Shown here piece after piece: positions 39,425 to 50,035 of a stretch of 64,000 bases of DNA. Within the stretch, counting starts at the first letter, position 1. Each line of letters opens with the position of its first letter. The notes beneath the pieces were generated by a model, which was given only the letters and a program-made list of their open reading frames with translations, had not been told where the DNA came from and ran no database searches. This DNA is from Nostoc sp. FACHB-280 (lineage in GTDB: Bacteria; Cyanobacteriota; Cyanobacteriia; Cyanobacteriales; Nostocaceae). The translations under genes and the position numbers were made by a program. The stretch covers positions 62,001-126,000 of the forward strand of contig NZ_JACJSD010000007.1 of the NCBI RefSeq assembly GCF_014697615.1, written 5' to 3'.

Positions 39425-39931
39425 TTATATTTCATCAGCAGCTACAGTTCTATTGGCAACTATTTCTGTATCGGATAAGGTTTCATGGTTATGGCTATTA
39501 ACATGACCAAATATGCGGGAAATTAAAGGTATGGTAATGAAAATTACTGCTAAAACTAATAAAAATGTCGAAATACCAAAAAGCTGATTTTGTGGTATTT
39601 CTAATACTCCACGTAAAATTACTTCTCGTAATGCCGAAACTATTGTAATTTCAACTGCTGCGCCTACTGATATTTGCTGATTTTGTAAGTAATCAATCAG
39701 TAGCCGGAATAACTCAACCAGAATCAAAATAAACAAGATATCAGATGTAATTTCTCGTAAATCTAAGGGGTGTAAAAATGAAAAGAACATATCCCCAAGC
39801 CGAATCAGCATAACGCAGAATAAGCCAAGGCATAATGAGATAATGATAAAATCCTGGAATCTTTCTAGGTTATTGACAATGCGCTCTCGCTCAAACCAAC
39901 TATTTACTTCTTTAATTACACGCTTTGGCAT
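39425..39931 (-). CDS. PsiE-like integral membrane protein
   Basis: 168 residues with four hydrophobic segments: about 27-47 (FIIISLCLGLFCVMLI), 63-82 (ILFILILVELFRLLIDYL), 90-110 and 117-137 (STFLLVLAVIFITIPLI). The pattern with ELFRLLIDYL and EITIVSALREVIL fits the phosphate-starvation-inducible PsiE family. The function of PsiE is unclear. The N-terminus is basic and cytosolic by the positive-inside rule. It stands alone between nifV and the small gene at 40313. Confidence 0.75.
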   Translation of the reverse strand: MPKRVIKEVNSWFERERIVNNLERFQDFIIISLCLGLFCVMLIRLGDMFFSFLHPLDLREITSDILFILILVELFRLLIDYLQNQQISVGAAVEITIVSALREVILRGVLEIPQNQLFGISTFLLVLAVIFITIPLISRIFGHVNSHNHETLSDTEIVANRTVAADEI

Positions 39932-40312
39932 AATTTCTTCTAAAACCTGATTTGCTTATCTCCATGATAGGCAATTTAAGAATCAAAAAATTAATAATAT
40001 TTGACATTTTGTAGAATTTTATTAACATATCTTTGAGCTAATTTGTAATATCATTTACAGCAAAAAAATTATTTTTTAAACTGTATTTTTCTTGACAACA
40101 ACTATATTTTTTATTGATATAGCAGTCGAAGCATAGGTTCGGACTATGTTGGTGGCTGAAACTCATGAAAATGCTTAGTTCCTACTCAGCACTCAGCACT
40201 TCACTATAAAATCCAGTTTTTCAATTTCCAAACAATATCCCCGACTTCTTGAAGAAGTCGGGGATATTAACCTCATATTTATAAATCAAATAATAATTGC
40301 TGAATATCTTTG
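39932..40312. other. AT-rich intergenic region with STRR and hairpin repeats
   Basis: 381 bp without a supported gene. It contains two or three STRR heptamers (ACTCAGC units, about 40184-40200) and a near-perfect palindrome at 40234-40268. Confidence 0.6.
40234..40268. repeat. Near-perfect 35-bp palindrome (CCCCGACTTCTT type)
   Basis: AATATCCCCGACTTC (40234-40248) pairs with GAAGTCGGGGATATT (40254-40268). A decayed copy with the same TCCCC...AAGTCGGGGAT plan is at 56004-56033. It is a dispersed palindrome and could act as a bidirectional terminator. Confidence 0.8.
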
Positions 40313-40564
40313 TCAGTCAGGTACAACCACTTTCTCAGCAATATGGTGGTTGAGTGACCAACGGTGGTCAACAGCCACAGATGTTACCTCACAAATCTCT
40401 TCTAGCCGTTTTTGTTGGACTGCTGCTTTGCGAAGGGTGATGATGAGTTGATTTACCTGATGTCGCAAATCGGGATTTTGATTAACGGCTAACAAGGTTT
40501 GTCTTTCTAACAGTTGGAGTATTAATTCGTAGTGGATGGGTGACGGTAGAGGAATTTGCTCCAT
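40313..40564 (-). CDS. Small conserved cyanobacterial protein (DUF5340-like)
   Basis: 83 residues, mostly helical by composition: MEQIPLPSPIHYELILQLLE begins a region of Leu/Gln-rich helices, ending in a Val-rich tail. No membrane segment or signal. The start resembles small cyanobacteria-only proteins that I believe are grouped as DUF5340, but I cannot confirm the family name. It is a monocistronic gene between PsiE-like and trpC. Function unknown. Confidence 0.6.
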   Translation of the reverse strand: MEQIPLPSPIHYELILQLLERQTLLAVNQNPDLRHQVNQLIITLRKAAVQQKRLEEICEVTSVAVDHRWSLNHHIAEKVVVPD

Positions 40565-40777
40565 GTGGCTTTAATATTACAAATGTATAATTTGTGTTAG
40601 TTAGAGTTTATCTCTTGCCATGAATTGTTACATAAAAAATGAACTTTTGGTTAAGGCGTGGGTGTTTTTAACGATAAATTTTTCGCAAACCCTGGTGAAA
40701 GTACGGTAATTATTATGTTGTTTATATAACATGCTATCATTGCTCTGTTTCAATAGAGCAAGATAGCTTCACCTAGA

Positions 40778-41665
40778 TTAATGATTGGGTAGAATTTGCG
40801 CGATCGCTAATTCTGGGTCTGGTTGTTTGACTAAAGATTCGCCAATTAACACAGCAGTTGCACCTGCTTGTTCAACAACAGTCAAATCATCAGGTGTGTG
40901 TAAACCGGATTCACTGACAACCACGATATTGCGATCGCGTAATTGTTCACCCCTAGCTTGTAAAAGTTGACAAGTTGTCTGCAAATCTACGGTGAAATCT
41001 TCGAGATTGCGATTGTTAATGCCTACTAAAGAGACACCATCTAAAGCCAATACCCGGTCGAGTTCTTCTAGACTGTGGACTTCAATCAAGGCTGCCATGT
41101 TTAAGGCTTTGGCAATTTTGATAAAGTACTGTAAGTCTTGGTCAGTTAAAATTGCCGCAATTAATAAAACGGCATCGGCACCCTGGAGACGAGCTAAGTA
41201 CATCTGGTAAGGATAGATAATAAAATCCTTACACAATAATGGTAAATCAACTGTGGCCCGGACTTTCGCTAAGTTGTCAAAACTGCCTTGAAAAAATTTC
41301 ACATCTGTCAACACAGAAATACAACTAGCGCCGCCTTGTTGGTAGGATAAAGCGATCGCCACTGGGTCAAAATCTTCGCGTAATACACCTTTACTCGGTG
41401 AAGCCTTTTTCACTTCTGCAATCAACGCTGGTTTTGTCTTACCTTGTTTGAGGGCGGCAACAAAATCCAGAGTTGGCGGTGCGGAAAGTGCTTGCTTTTG
41501 TAATTCTCTTAAAGGCTTTTTTTCTCGCAGTTGCTCAACTTCAATTTCTTTTTGCCAGACAATTTTTTCCAGAATATTATTTGGTTCGGCATCTGGCAAA
41601 GCGGCTTGATAGCGCACTACGGATACATCAATAGCTGGGCTTGGTTGACGACGACGGATTTGCAT
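40778..41665 (-). CDS. trpC: Indole-3-glycerol-phosphate synthase
   Basis: 295 residues forming a TIM barrel. It closes CdRP to indole-3-glycerol phosphate in tryptophan synthesis. The characteristic [20 protein letters not shown] (catalytic Lys and substrate Ser), [13 protein letters not shown] (general acid Lys), [36 protein letters not shown] and [11 protein letters not shown] are all present. The N-terminus is about 30 residues longer than the E. coli domain, as usual in cyanobacteria. It lies downstream of lpd on the same strand, separated by an A/T hairpin. No other trp genes are nearby. Confidence 0.97.
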   Translation of the reverse strand: MQIRRRQPSPAIDVSVVRYQAALPDAEPNNILEKIVWQKEIEVEQLREKKPLRELQKQALSAPPTLDFVAALKQGKTKPALIAEVKKASPSKGVLREDFDPVAIALSYQQGGASCISVLTDVKFFQGSFDNLAKVRATVDLPLLCKDFIIYPYQMYLARLQGADAVLLIAAILTDQDLQYFIKIAKALNMAALIEVHSLEELDRVLALDGVSLVGINNRNLEDFTVDLQTTCQLLQARGEQLRDRNIVVVSESGLHTPDDLTVVEQAGATAVLIGESLVKQPDPELAIAQILPNH

Positions 41666-41696
41666 ATTTGAGTGCTGAGTAGTAAGTAAAAAGTAA

Positions 41697-41747
41697 AAAG
41701 TAAAAAGGTAAAAGTAAAGATTGTTACTTTTTACCTTTTTACTTTTG
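41697..41747. repeat. A/T-rich inverted repeat between lpd and trpC
   Basis: AAAAGTAAAAAGGTAAAA(G)TAA at 41697-41718 pairs with its reverse complement at 41725-41747 with one bulge. It could attenuate or end lpd transcription. Confidence 0.7.
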
Positions 41748-41753
41748 CCTTTA

Positions 41754-43181
41754 TTAGGCTACAGCCCGTTTGTAGGCTTCATCTAGAACTTCCGAGAGGG
41801 TGGGGTGGGCGTGAACTAGATGGGCGAGGGTGTGGACAGATTCACGCTTCGCCACGGCGGCTGAGGCTTCGTGAATTAAGTCGGAGGCGTGCATTCCAAA
41901 GATGTGAACACCTAAAACTTCGCCTGTGTCTTTGCGATAAATTACCTTAGCGATACCATCGGCTTCGTTTTCTGCCAAAGCTTTGGAGTTGCCTTTAAAG
42001 TAACTCTTACTTGTACCAACTTCAAAACCTTCTGCTTGTCCTAATTCCTTAGCAGCAGTTTCGGTTAAACCGACATAGCTAACTTCTGGGTGAGTGAAGG
42101 CGGCGGCGGGGATGCTGCGATAGTCTACAGTGCGCGATCGCCCGACGATATTTTCTACCGCTACAATACCTTGAGCCGAAGCCGCATGAGCCAGCATCAT
42201 TTTGCCATTAGCATCACCAATTGCCCACAGATGGGGTACAACTTCACCCGCACTCAATACTGCCATGCGATCGTCGACGGGGATAAAATTCCGCCTGTCT
42301 AATTCCACACCCACAGATTCTAAACCAAGGTTTTGGGTGGCGGGGATGCGTCCTGTCGCTACTAGGCAAGCATCAACCTCAATCACCTCTAAATCTTCTT
42401 TTGTTTTAAAATCAGCCAACTCAATCACCACTGGCGAACCAGGGATGACTTTTTTGGCGTAGATACCGACTTTGGTTTCAATATCACGCGGCGTAATTAA
42501 TACCCGTTCTGCGAGTTTGGCAATATCACGGTCAAATCCTGGCATTAACTGATCTAGGGCTTCAATCATAGTGATTTCACTGCCCAAAGCCGAGTAGACA
42601 TCAGAAAATTCCAAACCGATGTAACCGCTACCAATAATTGCCACCCAAGGCGGGAGAGATTCTAATTTTACGCCTTGGTCGCTGGTAAATACAGTTTTGC
42701 CGTCAACTTCAATGCCTGGGGGAACAAAAGGAACTGAACCAGGAGAAAGAATAATATCTTTAGCGGTGATCGTTTTTTCACTGCCATCGCCACTGACAGT
42801 GATTTTTTGAGTACCCGCGATTTTTCCCCAACCCCGAATGATATCTACGCCTAGACGCTTGAGGCTGTTGGTTAAATCGCCTTGAATTTTCGAGACTAAA
42901 TTGCCTGCATGATCCGCGATCGCTTGGCGATCGAACTCCACATTACCAATTTGAATGCCCAGTGACTTGAGGTGGTGGGCATTACGTAACTCCCGCACAC
43001 GTCCTGCTGCTGCCAGCAATGCTTTCGAGGGAATACAGCCCCTGTTAACACAGGTTCCGCCCATGTCAGCTGCTTCAATAATTGCTGTTTTCAAACCGCA
43101 GCTTACCGCGTGTAGGGCTGCGCCATGTCCGCCTACACCAGCGCCAATAATTACTAAATCGTAATCAAATCCTTGACTCAC
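41754..43181 (-). CDS. lpdA: Dihydrolipoyl dehydrogenase
   Basis: 475 residues from a GTG start. It is the FAD-dependent E3 subunit of pyruvate dehydrogenase and/or the glycine cleavage system, reoxidising dihydrolipoamide with NAD+. It shows the FAD site [16 protein letters not shown], the redox disulfide [16 protein letters not shown], an NAD site [19 protein letters not shown], the second FAD segment [16 protein letters not shown] and the C-terminal His-Glu pair [13 protein letters not shown]. The G-x-G-x-x-G second position Val-Gly and the overall length fit cyanobacterial LpdA. Nothing unusual was seen. Confidence 0.97.
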   Translation of the reverse strand: MSQGFDYDLVIIGAGVGGHGAALHAVSCGLKTAIIEAADMGGTCVNRGCIPSKALLAAAGRVRELRNAHHLKSLGIQIGNVEFDRQAIADHAGNLVSKIQGDLTNSLKRLGVDIIRGWGKIAGTQKITVSGDGSEKTITAKDIILSPGSVPFVPPGIEVDGKTVFTSDQGVKLESLPPWVAIIGSGYIGLEFSDVYSALGSEITMIEALDQLMPGFDRDIAKLAERVLITPRDIETKVGIYAKKVIPGSPVVIELADFKTKEDLEVIEVDACLVATGRIPATQNLGLESVGVELDRRNFIPVDDRMAVLSAGEVVPHLWAIGDANGKMMLAHAASAQGIVAVENIVGRSRTVDYRSIPAAAFTHPEVSYVGLTETAAKELGQAEGFEVGTSKSYFKGNSKALAENEADGIAKVIYRKDTGEVLGVHIFGMHASDLIHEASAAVAKRESVHTLAHLVHAHPTLSEVLDEAYKRAVA

Positions 43182-43690
43182 GTTAGTTTCCCCGTGTGCT
43201 TCGCCTATGTATTCTCAATTCGACTAGCTATTCTGACAACTCCAAAGAGTTGGGAATGGCTAAATCAACTATTATCGTTCACCCTAGCAAGCGAAGAGAT
43301 AACTTTATTGACAATTTTAGTAAACATTATTCACTTATTGAATTTTATACTGATATGGCTAATTTTTTTGGAAAGCTATAATAGCTGATCCAGGTTGATC
43401 AAAACTGATTATTTTTACCTTGTTAAGCTGCTTGTGCTTTGATTTAGCAATAAATTGGACAATTAAACTTAGATAATAAGTATTAGAAAATACTAGTACT
43501 CAATTGTGGAAATAAACTACTTTTGAGGTAAAGATTTTATCAGCAGCTTTATTGTACTAGTATCGTAATGTTTGAAAGTTCAGTAAGAGCCTGATGGTTA
43601 TGGCTGGAAATTCAAAATCAGTATGAGCCGAAAAGCCAACCTGGATCTAAAATTCATTTACCCATAGGATTTTCGCACTTCGTCTGCCCG
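43182..43690. other. 509-bp intergenic region, no gene recognised
   Basis: Divergent spacer between lpdA (minus) and the SWIM gene (plus). Two overlapping short plus-strand frames exist at 43173-43388, but they lack ribosome sites and credible composition. Promoters for both flanking genes should lie here; I could not define them. Confidence 0.55.
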
Positions 43691-45466
43691 ATGTCTATTC
43701 CCAAAATCAGTGAATTTACCATCCGTCGTTATGCCAACGCCAAGTCTTACCAACGAGGTGAGGCTTATTTTGAGTCTGGTGCTGTAGATACCATCACTCG
43801 CCGTGGTAATCTATTACACGCCGAAGTTGATGGCAGTGAAGCTAGACCTTATCGTGTTAGCCTCAGTTTTGATGGCCATAGTTTAACCTCAGCTAATTGC
43901 ACTTGTGCCTACAATTTTGATGGATGGTGTAAACACATTGTGGCAACGTTGCTTGTCTGTGTGCGCCAGCCTGAGATTATTGAACATCGTCCGACGTTAG
44001 AGCAATTGCTTGATCGGCTGGATCATGTGCAGACACAAAGACTAGTGCAAGAATTAGTCGCCGAACATCCCCAATTGATCGAGACAATTGATCGTCATGT
44101 TACCTGGATGACAAATCCTTTGCCCCAGACAAAAAAGCTCAAAGCTTTGCGGCAAAATGCCATTGATACCACTGCTTTTCGGCGACAAGTACGGCAGATT
44201 ATTCACGATGGTGTACGCTATCTGGAAGATGGCTGTGAAGAAGATCCCATCGCCGAGGAATTGCTGGGTTTAGTGCAGTCGGCGGTAGACTTGATTGAAC
44301 GGGGAGAAGGAAATAAAGCGATCGCAATTTTAGAGGCGATTACTTCTACCTGTATTGAAAATTGGTATGAAGTCGCCGAGTATGGTGCAGACTATGATGA
44401 AATTGCCTGGGAATTAAATAATGCTTGGTGTGAAGCTATTCTGACTGCTGACTTAACTCCCGAAGAAAAAGTAGATATCCAGGTGAATTTGGAAGTTTGG
44501 CAAGATGAATGGGATGTAGATTTTGGCTTGAGTTTAGAAGCTTTGCGCCAAGGTTGGGATTACCCACAACTCACAGAAGTTCTGCAAGGCAAAATTAGTG
44601 AACGGGGAGTTTGGGAAACAACCATTCCCGATTATGCCGATGATTTAGCTTTAATTCGGTTGAAAATTCTCGAACGCCAAGAACGTTATCAAGAATATTT
44701 ATATTTAGCAGAAGCAGAAGGACAAACGCGGCAATATTTAACCATGTTGGGGAGACTCGGCAGGGTAGAAGAAGCTTTAGAAGCTGCCCAAACCGAGATG
44801 AATTCAATGGAAGAAGCCTTTGCTTTGGGTAAAACTCTGCAAGAACAAGGGGCATTACAACAAGCTTTGCATATTGCTCAAATTGGTTTGCAATTAAAGG
44901 GAAATTGTCAATATGACTTGGGTTTATGGACAAGCGATTTAGCCCAAAAGTTAGGTGATCAAACCACAGCTTTGCAAGCCAAAAAATTAGCTTTTCAAGC
45001 ACATCCTTCTCTAGAAGAATACCAAGATATTCAAGATTTGGCTGGGGAAGAATGGCTGCGAATTAAACCTGATTTATTGAAGATTCTCCGGCTTTATAGT
45101 GGTTGGGAAACTGCCCCCATCAAAGTCGATATTTTCTTACATGAAGGACTGATTGATGATGCGATCGCGATCGCTAATGATTTAAATGTCTATTATGCTG
45201 ATATTATTCATCGAGTCATGAATGCTGCCATTCCCCATCGTCCTGAATGGGTAATTACTCATGCTTGTCGGCTTGCGGAAGCAATTATGAATGCAGGGAA
45301 AGCTGAATATTATGATGCCGCAGTTGAATGGCTCAAAAAAGCCCGCGCTGCTTACATTGCGTCCAATAAACAAGCCAACTGGTCAAATTATCGCGCCAAA
45401 TTAATGGAAATCCACGCCCGCAAGCGCAAACTGATGGGAATGTTGCAAGGACGAGATATGGAATAA
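43691..45466 (+). CDS. SWIM zinc-finger protein with helical repeat region
   Basis: 591 residues. The N-terminal part has a SWIM zinc finger: CTCAYNFDGWCKHIVATLL (CxCx(n)CxH), about residues 76-94, preceded by a YQRGEAYFESGAV segment typical of the family. The remainder (about 100-590) is helical and TPR-like, with repeated segments such as GRLGRVEEALEAAQTEM and LHEGLIDDAIAIANDL. SWIM proteins bind DNA or protein and occur next to SNF2 helicases or in Srs2-associated repair complexes in eukaryotes. Here no helicase is adjacent. A histidine kinase follows 88 bp downstream on the same strand. Role unknown. Confidence 0.85.
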   Translation: MSIPKISEFTIRRYANAKSYQRGEAYFESGAVDTITRRGNLLHAEVDGSEARPYRVSLSFDGHSLTSANCTCAYNFDGWCKHIVATLLVCVRQPEIIEHRPTLEQLLDRLDHVQTQRLVQELVAEHPQLIETIDRHVTWMTNPLPQTKKLKALRQNAIDTTAFRRQVRQIIHDGVRYLEDGCEEDPIAEELLGLVQSAVDLIERGEGNKAIAILEAITSTCIENWYEVAEYGADYDEIAWELNNAWCEAILTADLTPEEKVDIQVNLEVWQDEWDVDFGLSLEALRQGWDYPQLTEVLQGKISERGVWETTIPDYADDLALIRLKILERQERYQEYLYLAEAEGQTRQYLTMLGRLGRVEEALEAAQTEMNSMEEAFALGKTLQEQGALQQALHIAQIGLQLKGNCQYDLGLWTSDLAQKLGDQTTALQAKKLAFQAHPSLEEYQDIQDLAGEEWLRIKPDLLKILRLYSGWETAPIKVDIFLHEGLIDDAIAIANDLNVYYADIIHRVMNAAIPHRPEWVITHACRLAEAIMNAGKAEYYDAAVEWLKKARAAYIASNKQANWSNYRAKLMEIHARKRKLMGMLQGRDME

Positions 45467-45554
45467 TTCTGAATTCATCAATTGATGTTTATCAGCTGAA
45501 TGCTATGGGAACTATAGGTAATGAGTCTAACTAAAGCTTTACAGTCATACCTAT

Positions 45555-47480
45555 ATGTTCTATTTATTCCCCAAAGCCCTCAAAATTAGCAAATCCCAAC
45601 CCACTCCCACCACAAAACCACCTGATATTAGAACATCACTAATTTTGATTGCTTGTACATTAGCAATAGGGATTATTGGTTGGACTAGCTACTTGGTGGT
45701 TAGAAAGTTAATTATTCAACAACTTAAAGAAAAAGCATTATTACAAGTCCGCCAAGGAACTGATGAGATTGATCAGTGGTTAGCAATTTGCTCTACCACA
45801 ATTCAAACTATTGCAAATACAGACGCAGCCCGTTCCTTAAATTGGAGATTGATTGAACCATTATTAAAGTCAGAAGTGAAGCGCACTGATGATTTTTTTA
45901 AAATTTCACTCTCACTACCTGATGGTTATTATTACAACACTGAGGTGGGTAAAAGCAACACCAAAAATAGCGATCGAGATTTTATTCAAAAAGCATTAGC
46001 AGGAGAAACAAATATATCAGATCCTTTTGTCAGTCGGACTACAGGTATTCCTTCTGTCGCAATTGCTGCACCTATTCGTCAAAGTTACGATTTTAAAAGT
46101 CCTCCCATAGCTGTGATTAACGGTAGCTTAAAAGTACACAGAATTACTCAAGTAGTCAACAAACTGCGTTACGGTAATTTGAGTTACGCCTTTGCACTTA
46201 ACTCTCAAGGAGAACCAATTATTCATCCGAAAGTGATGTCAACCAAAGAAAAACCTGCTCCCAGTTTTCTCAAATCAACCGACTCTAGCTTGGCGGAACT
46301 GGCTCGGCGGATGGTAAACAAAGAAGAGAGAATTGAACTGATTTCTATTGATGGGACTTACCAATATGTTGCTTATGTTCATCTCAAACAAGCAAATTGG
46401 TCAATAGCTTTAGTTATACCGCGAGAAAATATCGAATCTCAACTCCAAGCACTAAATTTACTAACTTCAATATTAGGTGGACTGCTGGCGATAGGAACAA
46501 TTATCGCTTGGCGACAAATACAACTATCCCAAAAAGCAAAAATTCAAGTTGTAATGCTCAGTCAACAACAAAAAACATTACAACAACAAGCACAAGAATT
46601 AGAGCAAGCCTTACAAGAATTAAAACAAACTCAAGCTCAGTTGATTCAAGCTGAAAAAATGTCTAGTTTAAGTCAATTAGTTGCAGGAGTAGCCCACGAA
46701 ATTAACAACCCAGTTAGTTTTATTTATAGTAATATTGAACCTGCCCAAGAATATATTGCAGACTTACTCAGATTTTTAGAACTTTATCAATATCACTACC
46801 CCGAACCAGTAGCAGAAATTCAAGATGAAGCAGAAGCTATTGAATTGGATTTCTTGATAGAAGACTTACCAAATTTACTTAATTCGATGAAAGTTGGGGC
46901 TGAAAGGATTAAACAAATTGTGCTGTCTCTGCGGAATTTTTCGCGCTTAGATGAGGCGGAAATGAAACTGGTTAATATCCATGAAGGTATTGATAGTACA
47001 CTCATGTTTTTGCAAAGCCAACTCAAAGCTACACCCAACCATCCAGAAATTCTAGTTATCAAGGAATATACTGATTTGCCACTGGTAGAATGCTATGCAG
47101 GAGAACTGAATCAGGTATTTATTAGTTTGCTGACAAATGCGATTGATGCCATAGAAGAGTCTTTTATTAATTTGTCGCCAACTCAAGATAGACGTACAGG
47201 CAAAATTCACATTAAAACTGAAATTACTGCTAATCAACAAGTTATTATTCGCATTATTGATAATGGAATTGGGATTTCTGAAATTTCACAAAAGCAACTA
47301 TTTAATCCCTTTTTTACTACTAAACCTGTTGGTAAAGGTACAGGTTTGGCTTTATCTATTAGTTATCAAATTGTGACGGAAAAACATCAGGGTAAGTTGG
47401 AATGTCATTCTACTGTCGGCAAAGGTACAGAATTTGTAATTATACTTCCAATTAGTCAGGAAAGATTGCTGGCGGCTTGA
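45555..47480 (+). CDS. Membrane sensor histidine kinase with extracytoplasmic Cache domain
   Basis: 641 residues. The first transmembrane helix (SLILIACTLAIGIIGWTSYLVV, about 29-50) and the second (SILGGLLAIGTIIAW, about 302-317) enclose a double-Cache-like sensor (about 60-290, with GYYYNTEVGKSN and DRDFIQKALAGETNISDPF). A coiled coil (about 325-370) leads to HisKA (VAGVAHEINNPVSFIYSN) and HATPase (IIDNGIGISEIS, GKGTGLALSISYQIV). Cache domains usually bind small molecules such as amino acids or carboxylates. No response regulator is beside it. It follows the SWIM gene closely and may be co-transcribed with it. Confidence 0.93.
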   Translation: MFYLFPKALKISKSQPTPTTKPPDIRTSLILIACTLAIGIIGWTSYLVVRKLIIQQLKEKALLQVRQGTDEIDQWLAICSTTIQTIANTDAARSLNWRLIEPLLKSEVKRTDDFFKISLSLPDGYYYNTEVGKSNTKNSDRDFIQKALAGETNISDPFVSRTTGIPSVAIAAPIRQSYDFKSPPIAVINGSLKVHRITQVVNKLRYGNLSYAFALNSQGEPIIHPKVMSTKEKPAPSFLKSTDSSLAELARRMVNKEERIELISIDGTYQYVAYVHLKQANWSIALVIPRENIESQLQALNLLTSILGGLLAIGTIIAWRQIQLSQKAKIQVVMLSQQQKTLQQQAQELEQALQELKQTQAQLIQAEKMSSLSQLVAGVAHEINNPVSFIYSNIEPAQEYIADLLRFLELYQYHYPEPVAEIQDEAEAIELDFLIEDLPNLLNSMKVGAERIKQIVLSLRNFSRLDEAEMKLVNIHEGIDSTLMFLQSQLKATPNHPEILVIKEYTDLPLVECYAGELNQVFISLLTNAIDAIEESFINLSPTQDRRTGKIHIKTEITANQQVIIRIIDNGIGISEISQKQLFNPFFTTKPVGKGTGLALSISYQIVTEKHQGKLECHSTVGKGTEFVIILPISQERLLAA

Positions 47481-47521
47481 ATTAGGTTACAAGGAATAAT
47501 GATAGGTTTCGATATCAAAAT

Positions 47522-47606
47522 ACCCCTTGCAAAAGTCGTTATTTGCGCTCTTTTCTTTGCGCCTTCGCGCCTTTGCGTGAGACAAAAAAATATTTATGCA
47601 AGAGGT
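47522..47606. repeat. MITE-like element type A, short copy
   Basis: ACCCCTTGCA (47522-47531) and its near reverse complement TGCAAGAGGT (47597-47606) flank the TTTGCGCCTTCGCGCCTTTG and GCGTGAGACA motifs shared with 10338-10450. Length 85 bp. Confidence 0.65.
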
Positions 47607-47686
47607 CTAAAGTTTTTGTTCTACGGTATTTTTAATTATTTGGTCATCTGTCAAATGACAAATGACCAATAACAAATGACCCTAAA

Positions 47687-48853
47687 TTAAATTTTTGAAC
47701 GCACAAACTTCTCTAACCTATCCAAGCCTTTTTCGATTGTGGCTAAATCGGTAGCGTAGGAAAGGCGAATGTTATTATCTGCACCAAAAGCAATTCCGGG
47801 AATGACTGCAACTTGATGTTCTTCAATCAATGCGTCGCAAAATTCTAGAGATTTGAGTCCGGTTTTGCTGATGTCGGGGAACAGATAAAAAGCGCCGTCT
47901 GGTTTGGGACAATATAAACCGGGAATGGCGTTAATTCGCTCTAGCATGACTTGTCGCCGCTTGCTAAAAGCCTGCAACATTTCAGCTACACAATCTTGAG
48001 ATTCTTCTAAAGCAGCGATCGCACCATATTGAGCAAAGGTACACACATTAGATGTACTATGCCCTTGAATGGAGTTGGCTGCTTTAATAATCTCGACTGG
48101 CCCGGCTAAGTAACCCAAGCGCCAACCTGTCATAGAATAAGCTTTGGCAAACCCATTACTAATAAAGGTGCGCTCAAAAATTTCTTGTCCCAGGGAACCA
48201 ATGCTGATATGTTCTGCACCGTCATAGAGAATTTTTTCGTAAATCTCATCGGAGACTACATAGATATCTGCATCAACTATTACCTGTGCCAAAGCTTTAA
48301 TTTCCTCTGGCGTGTAAACCATCCCGGTGGGGTTGGAGGGGGAGTTGAGGACAAATAACTTGGTTTTGGGGGTGATGGCTTGGCGCAGTTGTTCCGGTGT
48401 AATTTTATAGCCTGTGGAAGCATCGGTGTTGACAATCACGGATACGCCACCTGCTAAAGTTACCATTTCGGGATAACTCAGCCAATAGGGAGCCGGAATA
48501 ATCACCTCATCACCCGGATCGATGAGTGACAATATCAAATTGTACAAAGAATGTTTACCGCCATTGGTGACGATGACATTTTCTGCTTTGTAATCTAAAC
48601 CGTTATCAGATTTCAGCTTTTGGGCGATCGCTTCCCTTAACTTTGGTTCTCCAGGTGCAGGGCCATACTTGGTTTTACCTTCTGCCAAAGCTTTTGCTGC
48701 TGCGGCTTTAATATGTGCTGGGGTGTCAAAATCCGGTTCACCAGCACTAAAACTACAAACATCTATACCTTCTGCCTTCATCGCCTTAGCTTTAGCTGCG
48801 ATCGCTAAGGTTAAAGAAGGTTTTACCTGACTTACTCTTGCTGCCAGTTTCAT
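47687..48853 (-). CDS. aspC: Aspartate/aromatic aminotransferase (class I PLP)
   Basis: 388 residues. It transfers amino groups between aspartate (possibly also aromatic or prephenate substrates) and 2-oxoglutarate. Fold-type-I features: [24 protein letters not shown] (substrate loop), [13 protein letters not shown] (PLP-ring contact) and [20 protein letters not shown] with the Schiff-base Lys. It resembles the 1-beta aspartate/prephenate aminotransferases of cyanobacteria and plants. It stands alone. The exact substrate range cannot be settled from sequence. Confidence 0.93.
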   Translation of the reverse strand: MKLAARVSQVKPSLTLAIAAKAKAMKAEGIDVCSFSAGEPDFDTPAHIKAAAAKALAEGKTKYGPAPGEPKLREAIAQKLKSDNGLDYKAENVIVTNGGKHSLYNLILSLIDPGDEVIIPAPYWLSYPEMVTLAGGVSVIVNTDASTGYKITPEQLRQAITPKTKLFVLNSPSNPTGMVYTPEEIKALAQVIVDADIYVVSDEIYEKILYDGAEHISIGSLGQEIFERTFISNGFAKAYSMTGWRLGYLAGPVEIIKAANSIQGHSTSNVCTFAQYGAIAALEESQDCVAEMLQAFSKRRQVMLERINAIPGLYCPKPDGAFYLFPDISKTGLKSLEFCDALIEEHQVAVIPGIAFGADNNIRLSYATDLATIEKGLDRLEKFVRSKI

Positions 48854-49060
48854 TCTTACTTATTCTTTGGCAAATCTCTCACTTATCTTAGGATATCCCA
48901 GAAACCCTACCAAGATTTGCCTTTTGGGTAATTCCTTTTCATCTTTATATTTTTTGTTCTACTTTACACCAGAATGTTCAATAATCTCTTAGGGATTTAC
49001 AAATATCTGTCTCCCCTGTCTCCCTTGTCCTCCTTGTCCCCCCAGTCTCCCTTGATTCCC

Positions 49061-49846
49061 TTACTGAGAAGCTTGCTTGGCAAACACCATCAAATGCTGT
49101 TGGGGTAACAGGTTTTTAGTCTCGCGCCACTCTAAACCAACAGCCTGCATTTCTTTCTGCACTTGTTTTTGTGTCATTTTATGCAGGGTTTTAATCATGA
49201 TGAAGGGATTTTCACCACGGTATTCTACCAATACGACTCTACCCCCCAGCTTGAGTGCTTTGACAATTCCTTGCATCACTTCGTAGGGATATGCAAATTC
49301 ATGGTAAGCATCTACCATTAAAGCCAAATCAATACTTTGTGCTGGCAAATTGGGATTATCAATGGTTGCTAAAATTGGTTCAACATTAGTAATTTTCTTC
49401 TTTTGTTTGCTATCTTGAATTATCTCTAGCATTTCTGGCTGAATATCTACCGCCAAAACCTTTCCTTGGGGTAATAAAGGTGCAATTAAAAAACTCAGAT
49501 AACCTGTACCAGCACCAATATCGGCAACTACATCATTGGGTTTTAAATCCAAAGCACTAACTATTTTGCTTGGCTGTTCTTCTAACTCGCGGCTAGGACG
49601 TTCTAGCCAACCTGCGCCTGTGTGTCCCATCACTTTAGCGATTTCTCTTCCCATATAAAATTTGCCAATTCCATCGGGACTATGATTAACTCTTTGTTCG
49701 TAAGTTTTGCTAGAGTCAACATTCGTAATTTCTGGTTGATTCGCACTCAACCACCAACCAATTACAGCAATCAGAATAATTCCCGCAATCGATACAAAAC
49801 TAAATTTACGGATTTGATTTGGTAATATCAGTTCTAATCTCTTCAT
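49061..49846 (-). CDS. Membrane-anchored SAM-dependent methyltransferase
   Basis: About 261 residues from ATG at 49846; an upstream GTG at 49912 would add 22 residues. An N-terminal signal-anchor (KFSFVSIAGIILIAVIGWWL) places the enzyme domain in the periplasm or thylakoid lumen, or it is a signal peptide without clear cleavage site. The class I fold is seen in VVADIGAGTGYLSFLIAPLL (motif I), VLAVDIQPEMLEI (motif II) and LALMVDAYHEFAYPY. A conserved pre-domain YEQRVNHSPDGIGKFYMGREIAKVMGH is shared with other 'class I methyltransferase with signal' proteins. Substrate unknown. A CTCCCTTGTC-type repeat lies just downstream. Confidence 0.82.
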   Translation of the reverse strand: MKRLELILPNQIRKFSFVSIAGIILIAVIGWWLSANQPEITNVDSSKTYEQRVNHSPDGIGKFYMGREIAKVMGHTGAGWLERPSRELEEQPSKIVSALDLKPNDVVADIGAGTGYLSFLIAPLLPQGKVLAVDIQPEMLEIIQDSKQKKKITNVEPILATIDNPNLPAQSIDLALMVDAYHEFAYPYEVMQGIVKALKLGGRVVLVEYRGENPFIMIKTLHKMTQKQVQKEMQAVGLEWRETKNLLPQQHLMVFAKQASQ

Positions 49847-50035
49847 AATATGAAGCAAATCTTTGATGTAGTATCCAACTGATATTACTACATTCTCATT
49901 TGTTGTAACCACATTATAAACTTCTCTCCCTTGTCTACCTTGTCTCTTTCATTCATCTATCAAATATGACTACTATTGTTAGTCTTGCATAACATTTGGG
50001 TACGCTAGACAAATAAATCTCAAGGAGGCGTGAAC

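Noticed and set aside
43173-43388. Two overlapping short ORFs upstream of the SWIM gene
   Set aside because: No ribosome site, odd composition, one begins inside lpdA.
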